A DNA stretch of 35,649 nt from the NCBI GenBank assembly GCA_020723105.1, contig DYJL01000029.1, forward strand, positions 1 to 35,649. The letters are read 5' to 3'. A model generated the notes under the pieces. It was given only the letters and a program-made list of their open reading frames with translations. It did no database searches and was not told the DNA's origin. Below are positions 6,315-18,598 of this stretch, piece after piece. Origin of the DNA: Nitrospira japonica (GTDB lineage Bacteria; Nitrospirota; Thermodesulfovibrionia; UBA6902). Position 1 is the stretch's first letter. Each line of letters opens with the position of its first letter. A program made the translations under genes and the position numbers.

Positions 6315-9275
6315 TTACGTCATCTCCCAACATGCTTTTGCGATGCAGGTTTTCTGAACTTTCAATTTTGATTTCTTTTCAAGGCCTTTCATCTCTCTGT
6401 CTTTTTCCTCAAAAAGCTGTCTCTTTTCCTGGGCTATTTTATCGGCAAGATGACTGTAGGACATTTCAAATTTATGGATGTTCTTTCTTGCCTCCTGACG
6501 CTCTTCAAAGTTCAAAGCCCTCTGTTTTTTCCTTTTAGCTTCACTAAGTTCTGCTTCCTTTTCTTTTAACTCATTATAAAGTTTCAGCAAAACCTCCTCA
6601 GCGTACAACTCCAGTTTATCGAGTTCAGCGTCATAATATTCTTCATTTCTGACGCCGATTTTTTCTGAAAGGTTATTTTGAATCTCTGCAAGCGCTGATT
6701 CTATCAGGTCATCATCCGGCACTCGTATAGAATTAATATCCGCATCCGTAATATCCTTTTCTTTTGCCATTATATTTACCAGTTTCTCTGCCAATTCCTG
6801 CTTGAGAATAATCCACTCATTTTTATCCCATACAAGAACAACATGTATTAGATGTTCTTCTGTATCCAGTCCCTCAAAGGCAAATTTATATACCATCCAG
6901 AAACCGTTTTTGCCGATATATGGCTCAAACTGAGATATTTTGTGTTCACCTTCTGTGTAACAGAGTCTAATAAATCGCATCTTATCAGACTGCATCTCTT
7001 TGGTCTTCCGGATCACAGCGTTGGTGAGAGCATGCCCAAGATGTACTCTTTTGCCTTCTTCATCTTCTGAATATCTGCCGACATAATATTGTCCCGGCGA
7101 CAGCCTTTCTTTGGCCTGAGCATCAATTCCTTTAGGGATGGAATCAATTTGCAGCCTGCATATTCCATCTGTCATTTCAAACTGTTTAATCTCCAGGGCG
7201 CTTATAATCAGTCTTGCAAGCATCATGTCAATAGCAGATATATCTTCTCTGACCTTTTTGTTAATAACCTTGAATCGCGCCCGCACTTCATCGTCAAAAT
7301 GCTCAAGAAGCTTTGCCCGTGTCTCAAGCATTCTCTGATTGATCTGCTCTGAAAGGTCCTCCTGGAGTCTGTCAAATGCGGTGTTTATTTCTTCTTCTGT
7401 CCGGCAGGACTGGTATATATCAAGAATGCGCCGCTCAAAATCAACTCCCGAACCGATTGTGCCGAGGATTTCGTCTGAGGCTCCGAAAACACCATTGAAA
7501 AGCCTGAATTTTCTATCGAGGAGTTCAAAGACTCTTTTGTCGGCCGCATTTGACCTATTAAGAAAATTAAGGACGACAACATCATTTTTCTGCCCGTATC
7601 TGTGACATCTCCCAATCCTCTGTTCCACTCGCTGGGGATTCCACGGCAGGTCATAATTGATGACAATATTACTGAACTGAAGGTTTATGCCCTCAGCCCC
7701 CGCTTCTGTAGCAATCATAATTTTTGTATGATGATTAAACTCGTGTATCAATGCCTCTCTTATGACAGCCTCCCTTGAAAGCAAGCCTTCACCCTCATGC
7801 CTCACTCTTTCTTTTCCCCACAGGGCATAAGCTCTTTTTGCTATCGGACCTTCATTCGTTCCGTTGAAGATTGTTATCTGGTCTTTATATCCGTTACCGG
7901 AAAGAAGTCTTAAAAGATAATCCTGTGTTCTTCGCGATTCAGTAAAGACAACCGCCTTTTCATTACACCCCATCTTTCCCGCATGAGAAAAAGCCTTTTC
8001 AAGCGCCATAAGCAAGGCATCGCCCTTTGCGTTTTTGTATATGGATTCAGCAAGATTTTTGATGGCAATCAGTTCTTCTTTTTCTGATACCAGTTGTTCT
8101 GATGAAAATGTCTCTTTAACGACTGTATTTTCTTTTCTTTCTTCTTCATCGTCTTCAACAGATTCGCCATCTTCCCTTTTTGCTATCTCTTCTTTTTCTT
8201 CTTCGTAACCGTCCACATCATTTACCAGTTCTTCGATGGATTCAGGCGACAGTCCCTTGATCTGTTTTTCAATGTTATCCACAATACTCTGAAGGGTTTT
8301 GGCAATTGCAAAGCTTGAACTGGCAAGAATCTTCCTGTATATCAGAATCATAAGATGTCTTTGTTTGGTGGGAATAGCTGCTACTACAGGTCGTTGCAGG
8401 TATTCGGATACCCTTTCATAAAGCTCAAGTTCTTCATCAGTCGGGGTAAAATCTTCCACCATCGAAATGCGGTTTGTATATGGAATATATTCCCGAACCT
8501 GTCTCCTGATCGTCCGTACAGCAATGGATGATATGCGTTCTTTTAATAATTCAAGATTATTGGGTTCATGCCCGCTTAAGTCAGCCATGAATTTTACTTT
8601 AAAAGCATACTCAGAACCGAATATCCTCTCATCGATAAAGCTCGTAAGCCCGTAAAGCTCCATCAGAGTATTCTGTAACGGCGTGGCCGTTAAAAGTATC
8701 TTGGGCATCCCTGTGAATATCTCTTTCAGCTTCTTTGCCTGTATACTGCCCGACTTCTTGTAAACATTTCTCAGGCGATGAGCCTCGTCAATAACCACTA
8801 AATCCCATTTCCCTGCTGAAGCAATCTCTGGGGACTTTTTTGATGCAAATGGTATCGAGGTTAGTACTACTTCAGACCTGTCAAAGGGATTCTTTTTACC
8901 GTTCTTTTTGGACAGCCTGTATTCAAAACCATCAACTATGACGCATGGGATGCTGAACTTTTCCAATAACTCATTCTGCCACTGTTTTCTAATAGAGGCC
9001 GGAAGAACTACGATAATCTTCCGCTTTCCTTCAGCCCATAACTGACAGATAATAAGACCTGCCTCAATGGTCTTCCCCAATCCTACCTCGTCACATAGGA
9101 TCGCCCCTTTTGACATGGGGCCTTTAAACGCAAAAAGCCCGGCGTCAATCTGATGCGGGTTCAGATCAACCATTGCAGACGAAAGCGGGGCCTCCATTTT
9201 TCGCATGTCGTTTGAGGCGCGCTTAAGAGTGAGTTCGTGGGCTATCAGGATTTGGTGGAATGGAGGAAGTGTCAT
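6315..9275 (-). CDS. SNF2-family DEAD/DEAH helicase (RapA/DrmD-like)
   Basis: A 986-residue superfamily-2 ATPase of the SNF2 type. Walker A DEVGLGKT (62-69), DEAH (163-166), TATP (196-199), and in the second RecA lobe TEAGAEGINLQ (about 523-533) and the arginine-finger motif QRIGRCHRYGQ (552-562). Between lobes lies an acidic, low-complexity insert (about 355-400, many E/D/K). The C-terminal 350 residues are charged and end in a long coiled-coil-like stretch (ELKEKEAELSEAKRKKQRAL...). Relatives of this length are common in defence islands and as DrmD of DISARM, and resemble RapA, but no methyltransferase partner is beside it. The upstream gene (DUF4062-type) ends 55 bp away in the same direction, so the two may be co-transcribed. 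Role in defence is inference. Confidence 0.88.
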   Translation of the reverse strand: MTLPPFHQILIAHELTLKRASNDMRKMEAPLSSAMVDLNPHQIDAGLFAFKGPMSKGAILCDEVGLGKTIEAGLIICQLWAEGKRKIIVVLPASIRKQWQNELLEKFSIPCVIVDGFEYRLSKKNGKKNPFDRSEVVLTSIPFASKKSPEIASAGKWDLVVIDEAHRLRNVYKKSGSIQAKKLKEIFTGMPKILLTATPLQNTLMELYGLTSFIDERIFGSEYAFKVKFMADLSGHEPNNLELLKERISSIAVRTIRRQVREYIPYTNRISMVEDFTPTDEELELYERVSEYLQRPVVAAIPTKQRHLMILIYRKILASSSFAIAKTLQSIVDNIEKQIKGLSPESIEELVNDVDGYEEEKEEIAKREDGESVEDDEEERKENTVVKETFSSEQLVSEKEELIAIKNLAESIYKNAKGDALLMALEKAFSHAGKMGCNEKAVVFTESRRTQDYLLRLLSGNGYKDQITIFNGTNEGPIAKRAYALWGKERVRHEGEGLLSREAVIREALIHEFNHHTKIMIATEAGAEGINLQFSNIVINYDLPWNPQRVEQRIGRCHRYGQKNDVVVLNFLNRSNAADKRVFELLDRKFRLFNGVFGASDEILGTIGSGVDFERRILDIYQSCRTEEEINTAFDRLQEDLSEQINQRMLETRAKLLEHFDDEVRARFKVINKKVREDISAIDMMLARLIISALEIKQFEMTDGICRLQIDSIPKGIDAQAKERLSPGQYYVGRYSEDEEGKRVHLGHALTNAVIRKTKEMQSDKMRFIRLCYTEGEHKISQFEPYIGKNGFWMVYKFAFEGLDTEEHLIHVVLVWDKNEWIILKQELAEKLVNIMAKEKDITDADINSIRVPDDDLIESALAEIQNNLSEKIGVRNEEYYDAELDKLELYAEEVLLKLYNELKEKEAELSEAKRKKQRALNFEERQEARKNIHKFEMSYSHLADKIAQEKRQLFEEKDREMKGLEKKSKLKVQKTCIAKACWEMT

Positions 9276-9330
9276 TGCCTGTTTATATCTTTCCCTATTA
9301 TCTTAACCTGACAAAACGACATAAATTGAT

Positions 9331-10236
9331 CTACTTGTTGAAATATTTGATTATGTTTTCACAAAGGTCCTTACAGGCTATTTCCAGTATTTCTTCCTCT
9401 ATATTGTATGTTTTGTACCACATTTTGTTCTTAATTCCTTCTCTGAATTGTTTTAGTCTTTCCCACTCTTTTTTTATATGATCAAAACGGGTAGAGTCTA
9501 AAGATATAACAGGTGCTACAGAATAGAAATACGCCATTCCTATGGGTGGGGTCTCTTTAAGTTTATCCCCTAACGCTAATAAAAGTTCTTCGGCAGTACC
9601 TGAAGGTGCTCTTTGTGATTTATCTTCAAGGTTAATAGTAGGTGTTCCCAATGTATGCCTGAAGACTGCGATTACAATGTCTGTCTTTGAAACCTTATCC
9701 TCATTGACTAAATCCTGTGGATATCCAGGTTGAGAAGGTAGCGTTTCCCAACCATCAACAATTATGCGTCTACCACATCTTTCCTCATGACTATTTCTTC
9801 TGAATATTGTTTCCAGTTTGTCCATTAACAGTTCTCTTTCTATCTTGACATCAGAAGGTGATGATATTAGCACTTTTATTTCTTCAAATGTTTTCTTTGA
9901 GAGGGATGTTTTTTTTAATTTTTCTTTTTTAATATTTTTATCAGTTTCATCATAATTAGAACTTAACTTTATGTCTTCCAACATTACGCCTAATATATTC
10001 CTAAATTCTTTTAAGCCACTATCAAAGAAAAATCTATGGTCTGTATTCTCATCAATTACCCCCCAAGCAGAATAATTGACATTATTTATGTCATCAAGAT
10101 AATGGCTCTTATCACCAAATATTTTTCTAATTATCATTTCAGTTCTCTTTTGAAGTTCACCAAAATCATCTTGGTTCTCGTAACTGACTATCTTGGCTGA
10201 TTCGATTAAATTTTCAAGTAATTCAATTTTATTCAT
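9331..10236 (-). CDS. DUF4062-like domain protein
   Basis: 301 residues. The N-terminal 100 residues are helical and charged with no recognised family. From about residue 118 comes EEIKVLISSPSDVKIEREL, the opening strand and helix typical of DUF4062/TIR-like flavodoxin folds (I-S-S-P-x-D-V-x-x-E-R), followed by ETLPSQPGYPQDLVNEDKV and KTDIVIAVFRHTLGTPT, matching the second half of that domain. Related domains occur as sensor or effector modules in NTPase-linked defence and signalling proteins. It lies just upstream of the SNF2 helicase on the same strand. Sequence is more AT-rich than bioF/rsmE, consistent with transfer. Precise activity unknown. Confidence 0.7.
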   Translation of the reverse strand: MNKIELLENLIESAKIVSYENQDDFGELQKRTEMIIRKIFGDKSHYLDDINNVNYSAWGVIDENTDHRFFFDSGLKEFRNILGVMLEDIKLSSNYDETDKNIKKEKLKKTSLSKKTFEEIKVLISSPSDVKIERELLMDKLETIFRRNSHEERCGRRIIVDGWETLPSQPGYPQDLVNEDKVSKTDIVIAVFRHTLGTPTINLEDKSQRAPSGTAEELLLALGDKLKETPPIGMAYFYSVAPVISLDSTRFDHIKKEWERLKQFREGIKNKMWYKTYNIEEEILEIACKDLCENIIKYFNK

Positions 10237-10365
10237 AATATATTTACTCGCCTCACCTTTCAGCTTTTTAATATATCTACCCGAATTTCCTCATTGTATC
10301 TGGTAACCTCCAAACAAATTCCATCCCTCAAACCTTCCCCAACAACTCAAAATACTCTTCCCTGC

Positions 10366-10533
10366 TCATATTTTAATTCTCTTCAAAAACTCCACCAGAA
10401 TTTCCTCTTTTATCCGATAGCCTTTCTGGATCAACTCGAGCGTCAATAGTTCAGCGGATTCTTTATCAAGCTGCCCAGATTTAAAAGAATCCCATAATAT
10501 GCCAAGCGTTCCCTTTGGTTTCAGCCCCTTCAA
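10366..10533 (-). pseudogene. C-terminal remnant of a DUF3368 (PIN-like) toxin
   Basis: Directly after the MazF stop codon, in the same frame, the sequence reads LKGLKPKGTLGILWDSFKSG ... ELIQKGYRIKEEILVEFLK. The G-T-L-G-I-L turn and the closing LIxKGYRI helix are hallmarks of the C-terminal third of DUF3368 proteins, PIN-fold nuclease toxins usually paired with a UPF0175 antitoxin. The N-terminal two thirds, with the acidic catalytic residues, are missing, and the mazEF pair occupies their place. There is no start codon of its own. I read it as a relic left when one toxin-antitoxin locus replaced another. Confidence 0.7.
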
Positions 10534-10887
10534 TTATTCCAGCCCAAATGTAACTCTTAAAGCCGAATCTACTGCTTCAAGAGATGGTAAGCTTCCGAGC
10601 ACCTTGTCAATTTCGTTATGTTTCACGGTTGCTAAATTATCTGTCATTATTACTGAATCCATAAGTATGCCAGTGGATTTCCCCTGTTCCGAATCTTTAT
10701 TAATTCGTAAGCGGCTGGGATGTCCATCACGATTTAAGTTGCTCGTTATCATAGCCACGATAATCTGCTCTAATCCCGTGTTCAGATTGTCGGCCTGAAC
10801 AATTAAGGCTGGACGGCGTTTTGCTGTTATAAGGTCTGAATTTGGAAATAGGACTAAAACCACTGTGCCCTTTTTAAACTTTGTCAT
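10534..10887 (-). CDS. MazF/PemK-family endoribonuclease toxin
   Basis: 117-residue type II toxin of the PemK/MazF family, which cleaves mRNA at short sequence motifs. The start MTKFKKGTVVLVLFPNSD is chosen because GGAG precedes it closely, because the family begins with K-x-G-x-V-V-L-V-x-F-P, and because it gives a 14-bp overlap with the antitoxin (ATG inside GAGCTTTATGAC). Typical later features: KRRPALIVQ, the IVAMITSN strand and LMDSVIMTDNLATV. The antitoxin gene lies upstream and overlaps it, the usual order. Downstream it runs into a DUF3368 relic. Confidence 0.88.
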   Translation of the reverse strand: MTKFKKGTVVLVLFPNSDLITAKRRPALIVQADNLNTGLEQIIVAMITSNLNRDGHPSRLRINKDSEQGKSTGILMDSVIMTDNLATVKHNEIDKVLGSLPSLEAVDSALRVTFGLE

Positions 10888-11101
10888 AAAGCTCCATTCC
10901 CGGCGCATTCCAGTCATCTTCAAATGTAAGCAGCCTGCCTCTCAAATCATGCGCATCTTCTTTTGTTATGCCCCGTGATTTAAGGTCTACTGATTCGCCA
11001 TTCTCGATAAACGTTACAAGAACGTCACATTCTTCCACTTGAGGTTTTTCGTAAAGCTCAAATCTCCCATGGCTATAATGTCCCTTAACAGTTTTCAACA
11101 T
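10874..11101 (-). CDS. putative antitoxin of the MazF-like toxin
   Basis: 75 residues, MLKTVKGHYSHGRFELYEKP ... ending DDWNAPGMELYDKV. A strong AGGAGGTGCAAT precedes the ATG, and the 3' end overlaps the toxin start by 14 bp, so it is expressed first and translationally coupled. The N-terminal G-x-Y-x-x-G-R-F-E-L-Y-E strand resembles short DUF2281-like/AF2212-like antitoxins with a beta-rich DNA- or self-binding N-terminus and a toxin-binding tail. Assigned as antitoxin mainly from position and size; family is uncertain. Confidence 0.75.
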   Translation of the reverse strand: MLKTVKGHYSHGRFELYEKPQVEECDVLVTFIENGESVDLKSRGITKEDAHDLRGRLLTFEDDWNAPGMELYDKV

Positions 11102-11190
11102 ATTGCACCTCCTTCTTTATTTCTTTTTTTCAGTTCAGTCCCATTATTAAGAATTCATGATCTTCCGTTCGCTTATTATATCAAACATCG

Positions 11191-14506
<3,316 letters not shown>

Positions 14507-14590
14507 AAATAGTCCCCGTTAAAATGTATTAATAGATTATAGACAATATAGAAGGAAGAGATAAAGTAAAAATTAGAGCGGTAGAACTAT

Positions 14591-14616
14591 GTAGGGTAAC
14601 CGCCGACTTTAGCCTA
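14591..14616. repeat. imperfect inverted repeat upstream of rpoC copy
   Basis: GTAGGGTAACCGCC ... TTTAGCCTAC forms a short stem (GTAGG/CCTAC) in the 152-bp gap between the SDR gene and the rpoC copy. It resembles dispersed repeats of the GTAGGCTAAAG type seen in many genomes. It lacks a U-tract, so a terminator is unlikely. Confidence 0.35.
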
Positions 14617-14658
14617 CGTTTTAAATTAAAGCGCCCTTAAGGCTGCGAATACATAAAA

Positions 14659-15366
14659 TCACAAAATCCTTGAATCCAGATTAAATACCTGCCCTGTTAT
14701 CCCTTTCGTCTCTGAAAGATAACATATAAACTCTACCACGTTATCAGTATTTGAAAAATCTTTTACAAGACTGTCTTTAAGCGCAATTCCTTTTGCCTTA
14801 TCACTTGAAGATCTTCCCATATCAGTAAGCAGGTAACCTGGAAGCACGGCATTAACCATAATATCGTATACACTCAACTCACTCGCCGCACTCATTGTCA
14901 AACCGATAAGTCCAGACTTTGACGCAGAATAAGCTGGTAAACCTGCTTTGCCTTTCAGTCCGGCAATGGAAGAAATATTTATAATATGTCCGCCTTTTTT
15001 TTCTGTCATGAATGGCGCTACCGCATGAATAAAATTAAAGGGGCCCTTGAGATTGGTATCGACCACTTCATCAAAGTCTTTCTCCGATGTTTTCAACAAT
15101 AGAGCTTCTCTGGTAACTCCGGCATTATTCACAAGCACATCAATCCTGCCCCATTTTTTTATCACCTCATCTACAAGAACCCTTACTTCATCAAAAACTC
15201 TGACGTCAGCCCGCAATACAACTGACTTACCGATGCATGAAGCAACATCCTCTGCTTCCTTCTCTCTGCCCTTATAGTGCACAACAATCTGATGCCCTCG
15301 TTTGCCTAAAGCAAGAGCGATTGCTTTTCCAAGTCCTCTTGATGAGCCAGTGATTAGACAGACCAT
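14659..15366 (-). CDS. SDR-family oxidoreductase, FabG-like
   Basis: 235-residue short-chain dehydrogenase/reductase close to 3-oxoacyl-ACP reductase. NADP-binding TGSSRGLG (6-13), NNAG (80-83), catalytic Ser133 (NISSIAG), Tyr146 and Lys150 (YSASK), with the usual 13-residue Ser-Tyr spacing. C-terminus GITGQVFNLDSRIL is FabG-like. It lies 28 bp downstream of bioF on the same strand, so a role in making or trimming the acyl chain for biotin is plausible; general fatty acid synthesis is the alternative. The protein is slightly shorter than housekeeping FabG (about 245). Confidence 0.85.
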   Translation of the reverse strand: MVCLITGSSRGLGKAIALALGKRGHQIVVHYKGREKEAEDVASCIGKSVVLRADVRVFDEVRVLVDEVIKKWGRIDVLVNNAGVTREALLLKTSEKDFDEVVDTNLKGPFNFIHAVAPFMTEKKGGHIINISSIAGLKGKAGLPAYSASKSGLIGLTMSAASELSVYDIMVNAVLPGYLLTDMGRSSSDKAKGIALKDSLVKDFSNTDNVVEFICYLSETKGITGQVFNLDSRIL

Positions 15367-15394
15367 AATTTAAATTCAGACGAGCAATGAATAA

Positions 15395-16552
15395 TCAAGA
15401 TTTAAATTTCTTTAATATATCCAAAACTCTGTCAATATCCTCGTTAGCATGAGCTGCTGTTACGGAAAATCGTATCCTGCACCTGCCTTCCGGTACTGTC
15501 GGGGGCCTTATGGCAGGGGCAAATATTTTTTCTCTGACAAGTTGCTTGCTCATCTTCAAGGCATGTTTTACATCACCAACCAAAACTGGAATTACAGGAG
15601 TCTCCGAATCAAGAGTATCATAACCAAGACTTACAAGGCCTTCATACAATCTCTTCCTGTTCTTCCATAACCTTTCTCTACGCTGTGCCGATTTAAACTC
15701 AACAATATCAATTGCTCTTGTACATGCCTCTGCGACCGCAGGAGGAAGCGACGTTGAATAGATAAAACTCCTGGCTTTGTTAATCAGGATTTTCTTTAAT
15801 TCCCCTGAACCGGCAACGAAAGCTCCGAAACATCCAAGGGCCTTACTGAACGTTCCCATTTGTATCACACGTTCTGAATCTGCAAGCCCGAAATGCTCAA
15901 GCCCGCCTCTGCCGGTTTGCCCTGTCACGCCTGTTGCATGCGCATCATCAAGCATCAACAAGGCGCCATATTTTCCGCATAGAAAAAGCATCTCTTTAAG
16001 CGGCGCAATGTCGCCGTCCATACTGAAAACTGTATCAGTAACAATCAACCTTCTCCCAACTGTCTTGCTCTTCTTTAAAAGAGTCTCAAGATGATTCACA
16101 TCCCTGTGCCGGAAAATCTTCAATCCTGCCTTTGAAAGCCTTATGCCATCAACAATACTTGCATGATTGAGTTCATCACTTAAAATCAGGGCATCCCTTC
16201 CTGCTACAGCAGGAATTATCCCTGTGTTAGCCGCATACCCTGTGTTGAATACAAGCGCTGCTTCTGTCTTTTTGAATCTTGCGATTCTCTGTTCAAGTGT
16301 TATATGGGGCTGCCAGGTACCACTCAGAAGTCTTGACGCCCCTGCGCCAAAGCCATACTCCTTTAACGCCTTTATTGCAGCTTTAATAACAGAAGGATGG
16401 CAGGATAAATTCAGATAATCATTTGAGGAGAAATTTACATAACTTTGACCGGTTACTGAAATCTTTGAATCACTGGATGATTCAATGCAGGTGAGTTTTC
16501 TGAGGAGATTATTCTTACTGAGTTCCTTAAGTTCGTCTTCAAACCATTTCAC
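15395..16552 (-). CDS. bioF: 8-amino-7-oxononanoate synthase BioF
   Basis: PLP-dependent alpha-oxoamine synthase that condenses pimeloyl-ACP/CoA with L-alanine. 385 residues, normal for the family. Motifs: NFSSNDYLNLS (40-50), GAGASRLLSGT (69-79), DELNHASIVDG (126-135), DDAHATGVTG (202-211), and the PLP lysine K237 in GTFSKALG. C-terminus PPTVPEGRCRIRFSVTAAH is typical. A related enzyme (2-amino-3-ketobutyrate CoA ligase) is the alternative, but the downstream FabG-like gene and a bioD in the window favour BioF. It follows queE by 23 bp and may be in the same transcript. Confidence 0.92.
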   Translation of the reverse strand: MKWFEDELKELSKNNLLRKLTCIESSSDSKISVTGQSYVNFSSNDYLNLSCHPSVIKAAIKALKEYGFGAGASRLLSGTWQPHITLEQRIARFKKTEAALVFNTGYAANTGIIPAVAGRDALILSDELNHASIVDGIRLSKAGLKIFRHRDVNHLETLLKKSKTVGRRLIVTDTVFSMDGDIAPLKEMLFLCGKYGALLMLDDAHATGVTGQTGRGGLEHFGLADSERVIQMGTFSKALGCFGAFVAGSGELKKILINKARSFIYSTSLPPAVAEACTRAIDIVEFKSAQRRERLWKNRKRLYEGLVSLGYDTLDSETPVIPVLVGDVKHALKMSKQLVREKIFAPAIRPPTVPEGRCRIRFSVTAAHANEDIDRVLDILKKFKS

Positions 16553-16575
16553 ATTTTTTCAATCTGAACTCTGAT

Positions 16576-17223
16576 TTAATAAACCCCTTCTCTCTCGTCA
16601 GGAGCCCATATATATTTATGTATCTGCAACTGCACTCTTACAGGAAGGTTGTCATGCAATACCCAATTGACAAGATCCTTTGGAGAAAGTATTCCATAGG
16701 CAGGCGACATGAGGATATTATCAAACCTCTCAATCAGCTTATTGTCTGCAATCACATCCTTGGCCCACTTGTAATCAGATTCATCCATCAAAACAAATTT
16801 AATCTGGTCGGTCTTTTTCAGAAAATCAAAATTCTTGGCTCTCATTCTTTCACTCATCCCGCTCTTGGGAGTCTTATAGTCCATAACTATATTAAGCCGT
16901 TTATCAAGACATCCAATGCAAATGGAGCCGTTTGTCTCTATAAGGACATCGAACCCCTTATCCATAAGGGTCTTTATCAGTTGGGGAGTCTCTTCCTGCA
17001 GCATCGGTTCGCCACCGGTGAACTCAACACATTTGACGCCGTATTCTTCTATCTTGGTGATTATTTCCTCGTCAGAGATTTCCTTGCCGTTGTAATACGC
17101 ATAATTGGTATCACAATAAGTGCATCTCAGATTACAGCCAGCCAGCCTTATAAAGGTGCACGGAAGCCCTGCGTATGTTGATTCACCCTGTATGCTTTTA
17201 AATATCTCGTTGATCTTCAGCAT
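16576..17223 (-). CDS. queE: 7-carboxy-7-deazaguanine synthase QueE
   Basis: Radical SAM enzyme converting 6-carboxy-tetrahydropterin to 7-carboxy-7-deazaguanine on the queuosine route. 215 residues, normal length. MLKINEIFKSIQGES opens the protein, and the [4Fe-4S] motif C30-x3-C34-x2-C37 (CNLRCTYC) follows. VEFTGGEPMLQ (SAM-binding GGEP), IETNGS and DYKTPKSG are also present. No other queuosine genes lie nearby. It is the first gene of the minus-strand queE-bioF-SDR run and is divergent from nfeD. Confidence 0.93.
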   Translation of the reverse strand: MLKINEIFKSIQGESTYAGLPCTFIRLAGCNLRCTYCDTNYAYYNGKEISDEEIITKIEEYGVKCVEFTGGEPMLQEETPQLIKTLMDKGFDVLIETNGSICIGCLDKRLNIVMDYKTPKSGMSERMRAKNFDFLKKTDQIKFVLMDESDYKWAKDVIADNKLIERFDNILMSPAYGILSPKDLVNWVLHDNLPVRVQLQIHKYIWAPDEREGVY

Positions 17224-17289
17224 GCTTATAATTACGATACGTCAAACCTTGCATTAAATTTGAATACGGTTATTATACCACGAAAAACC

Positions 17290-17320
17290 TTGACAACTGC
17301 AATATTGTAATAGTTATAAT
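17290..17320 (+). promoter_or_regulatory. promoter for nfeD giving a probable leaderless start
   Basis: TTGACA (17290-17295) and TATAAT (17315-17320) separated by 19 bp, longer than the 17-bp optimum. The last T of the -10 box lies 6 bases before the A of the nfeD ATG (17327), which would place +1 on the start codon itself. No Shine-Dalgarno sequence fits between. Confidence 0.5.
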
Positions 17321-17326
17321 CCAGCG

Positions 17327-18598
17327 ATGATACGGAGACATGTATTTTCCATATTAGTTCTTCTGATGTCTTGCCTTTCTACCTCAGACTCAATTGCCGA
17401 TATAATCGCTATTAAAACTGAAGGCGTCGTAAATCCGGTCATGTCAGAATTCATATTAAAAAGTATTGACGATGCGGAAAAAGAAAAAGCGAATGCCATA
17501 GTTATCGCACTTGATACACCCGGCGGACTGGATACCTCGATGAGATCCATCGTTAAAAAAATAATCTCAAGCAATGTTCCTGTAATAGTTTATGTATCTC
17601 CAAGCGGAGCCAGGGCTGCCTCTGCAGGTGTATTTATAACCCTTGCAGGACATGTAGCTGCCATGGCGCCTGGTACAAATATAGGCGCAGCTCATCCGGT
17701 AGCCGTGGGTGAAAAGATGGATAAAACCATGGCTGAAAAGGCAACGAACGATGCTGCTGCCTATATCAAGTCCATAGCAGAGAAAAAAGGCCGAAATATC
17801 GAATGGGCAGAAAAAGCTGTCAGAAAAAGTGTCTCCATTACAGAAAATGAGGCCTTGAACCTGAAAGTCATAGACCTTGTGGCTCCGGATTTAAAGACCC
17901 TTCTGGAATCAATAGACCAGAAAGAAATAGAGATGCCTTCCGGCAAACATATCCTGAAAACCAAAGGCGTCCATGTTGTGCACAAGGAAATGGGCTACAG
18001 GCATAAAATACTGGACCTCATCAGTGATCCGAATGTAGCTTATCTCCTGATGCTGCTGGGTTTCTACGGAATATTTTTTGAAATGACAAACCCTGGCGCC
18101 ATATTTCCGGGGGTCTTCGGAGCTATAGCACTGATTCTCGCTTTTTATTCATTTCAGACCCTGCCGGTAAATTACGCCGGATTGCTTTTGATAATTCTTG
18201 CTATTATCCTTTTTATCCTTGAAATTAAAATAGTCTCTTTTGGAGTCCTTACAATCGGCGGGATAATCGCAATGACAATTGGCTCTCTCATGCTCTTTGA
18301 ATCCCCTCTCCCATTTTTTCAGCTTTCACTTAAAGTAATCCTCCCCGGCGTTATCATCACCGCACTTTTTTTCTTCCTGACAATCAAACTCGCCCTGCAA
18401 GCTTACAAGCAAAAACCTGTCACCGGCGCAGAAGGACTTGTCGGCCTTGAAGGCAGGGCAAAAACCGATATTTATAAGGAAGGTACGGTTTTCGTTCACG
18501 GTGAAATATGGAAAGCCTGGAGCGATGAACCAATAAAAGCAGGGGAAAAGGTGATTGTCGAAACGATGGAGCATCTGAAGCTGAAAGTGAGAAAGTAG
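17327..18598 (+). CDS. nfeD: NfeD-family membrane serine protease (1510-N type)
   Basis: 423-residue long-form NfeD. A signal sequence (about 1-24) leads into a ClpP/SppA-like protease domain exported to the periplasm; Ser99 in GARAASAGVF and Lys148 in AAAYIKSIAEKKG match the Ser-Lys dyad of the archaeal stomatin protease. PGGLDTSMR and PGTNIGAAHPV are also conserved. About five membrane helices follow (from VAYLLMLLGFYGIFFEM to VILPGVIITALFFFL), then a C-terminal OB-fold (EGLVGLEGRAKTDI... KAGEKVIVE). Family members cut the hydrophobic tail of partner stomatins/slipins; a slipin gene lies 4.9 kb downstream, displaced by an ABC operon. Translation may be leaderless. Confidence 0.93.
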   Translation: MIRRHVFSILVLLMSCLSTSDSIADIIAIKTEGVVNPVMSEFILKSIDDAEKEKANAIVIALDTPGGLDTSMRSIVKKIISSNVPVIVYVSPSGARAASAGVFITLAGHVAAMAPGTNIGAAHPVAVGEKMDKTMAEKATNDAAAYIKSIAEKKGRNIEWAEKAVRKSVSITENEALNLKVIDLVAPDLKTLLESIDQKEIEMPSGKHILKTKGVHVVHKEMGYRHKILDLISDPNVAYLLMLLGFYGIFFEMTNPGAIFPGVFGAIALILAFYSFQTLPVNYAGLLLIILAIILFILEIKIVSFGVLTIGGIIAMTIGSLMLFESPLPFFQLSLKVILPGVIITALFFFLTIKLALQAYKQKPVTGAEGLVGLEGRAKTDIYKEGTVFVHGEIWKAWSDEPIKAGEKVIVETMEHLKLKVRK

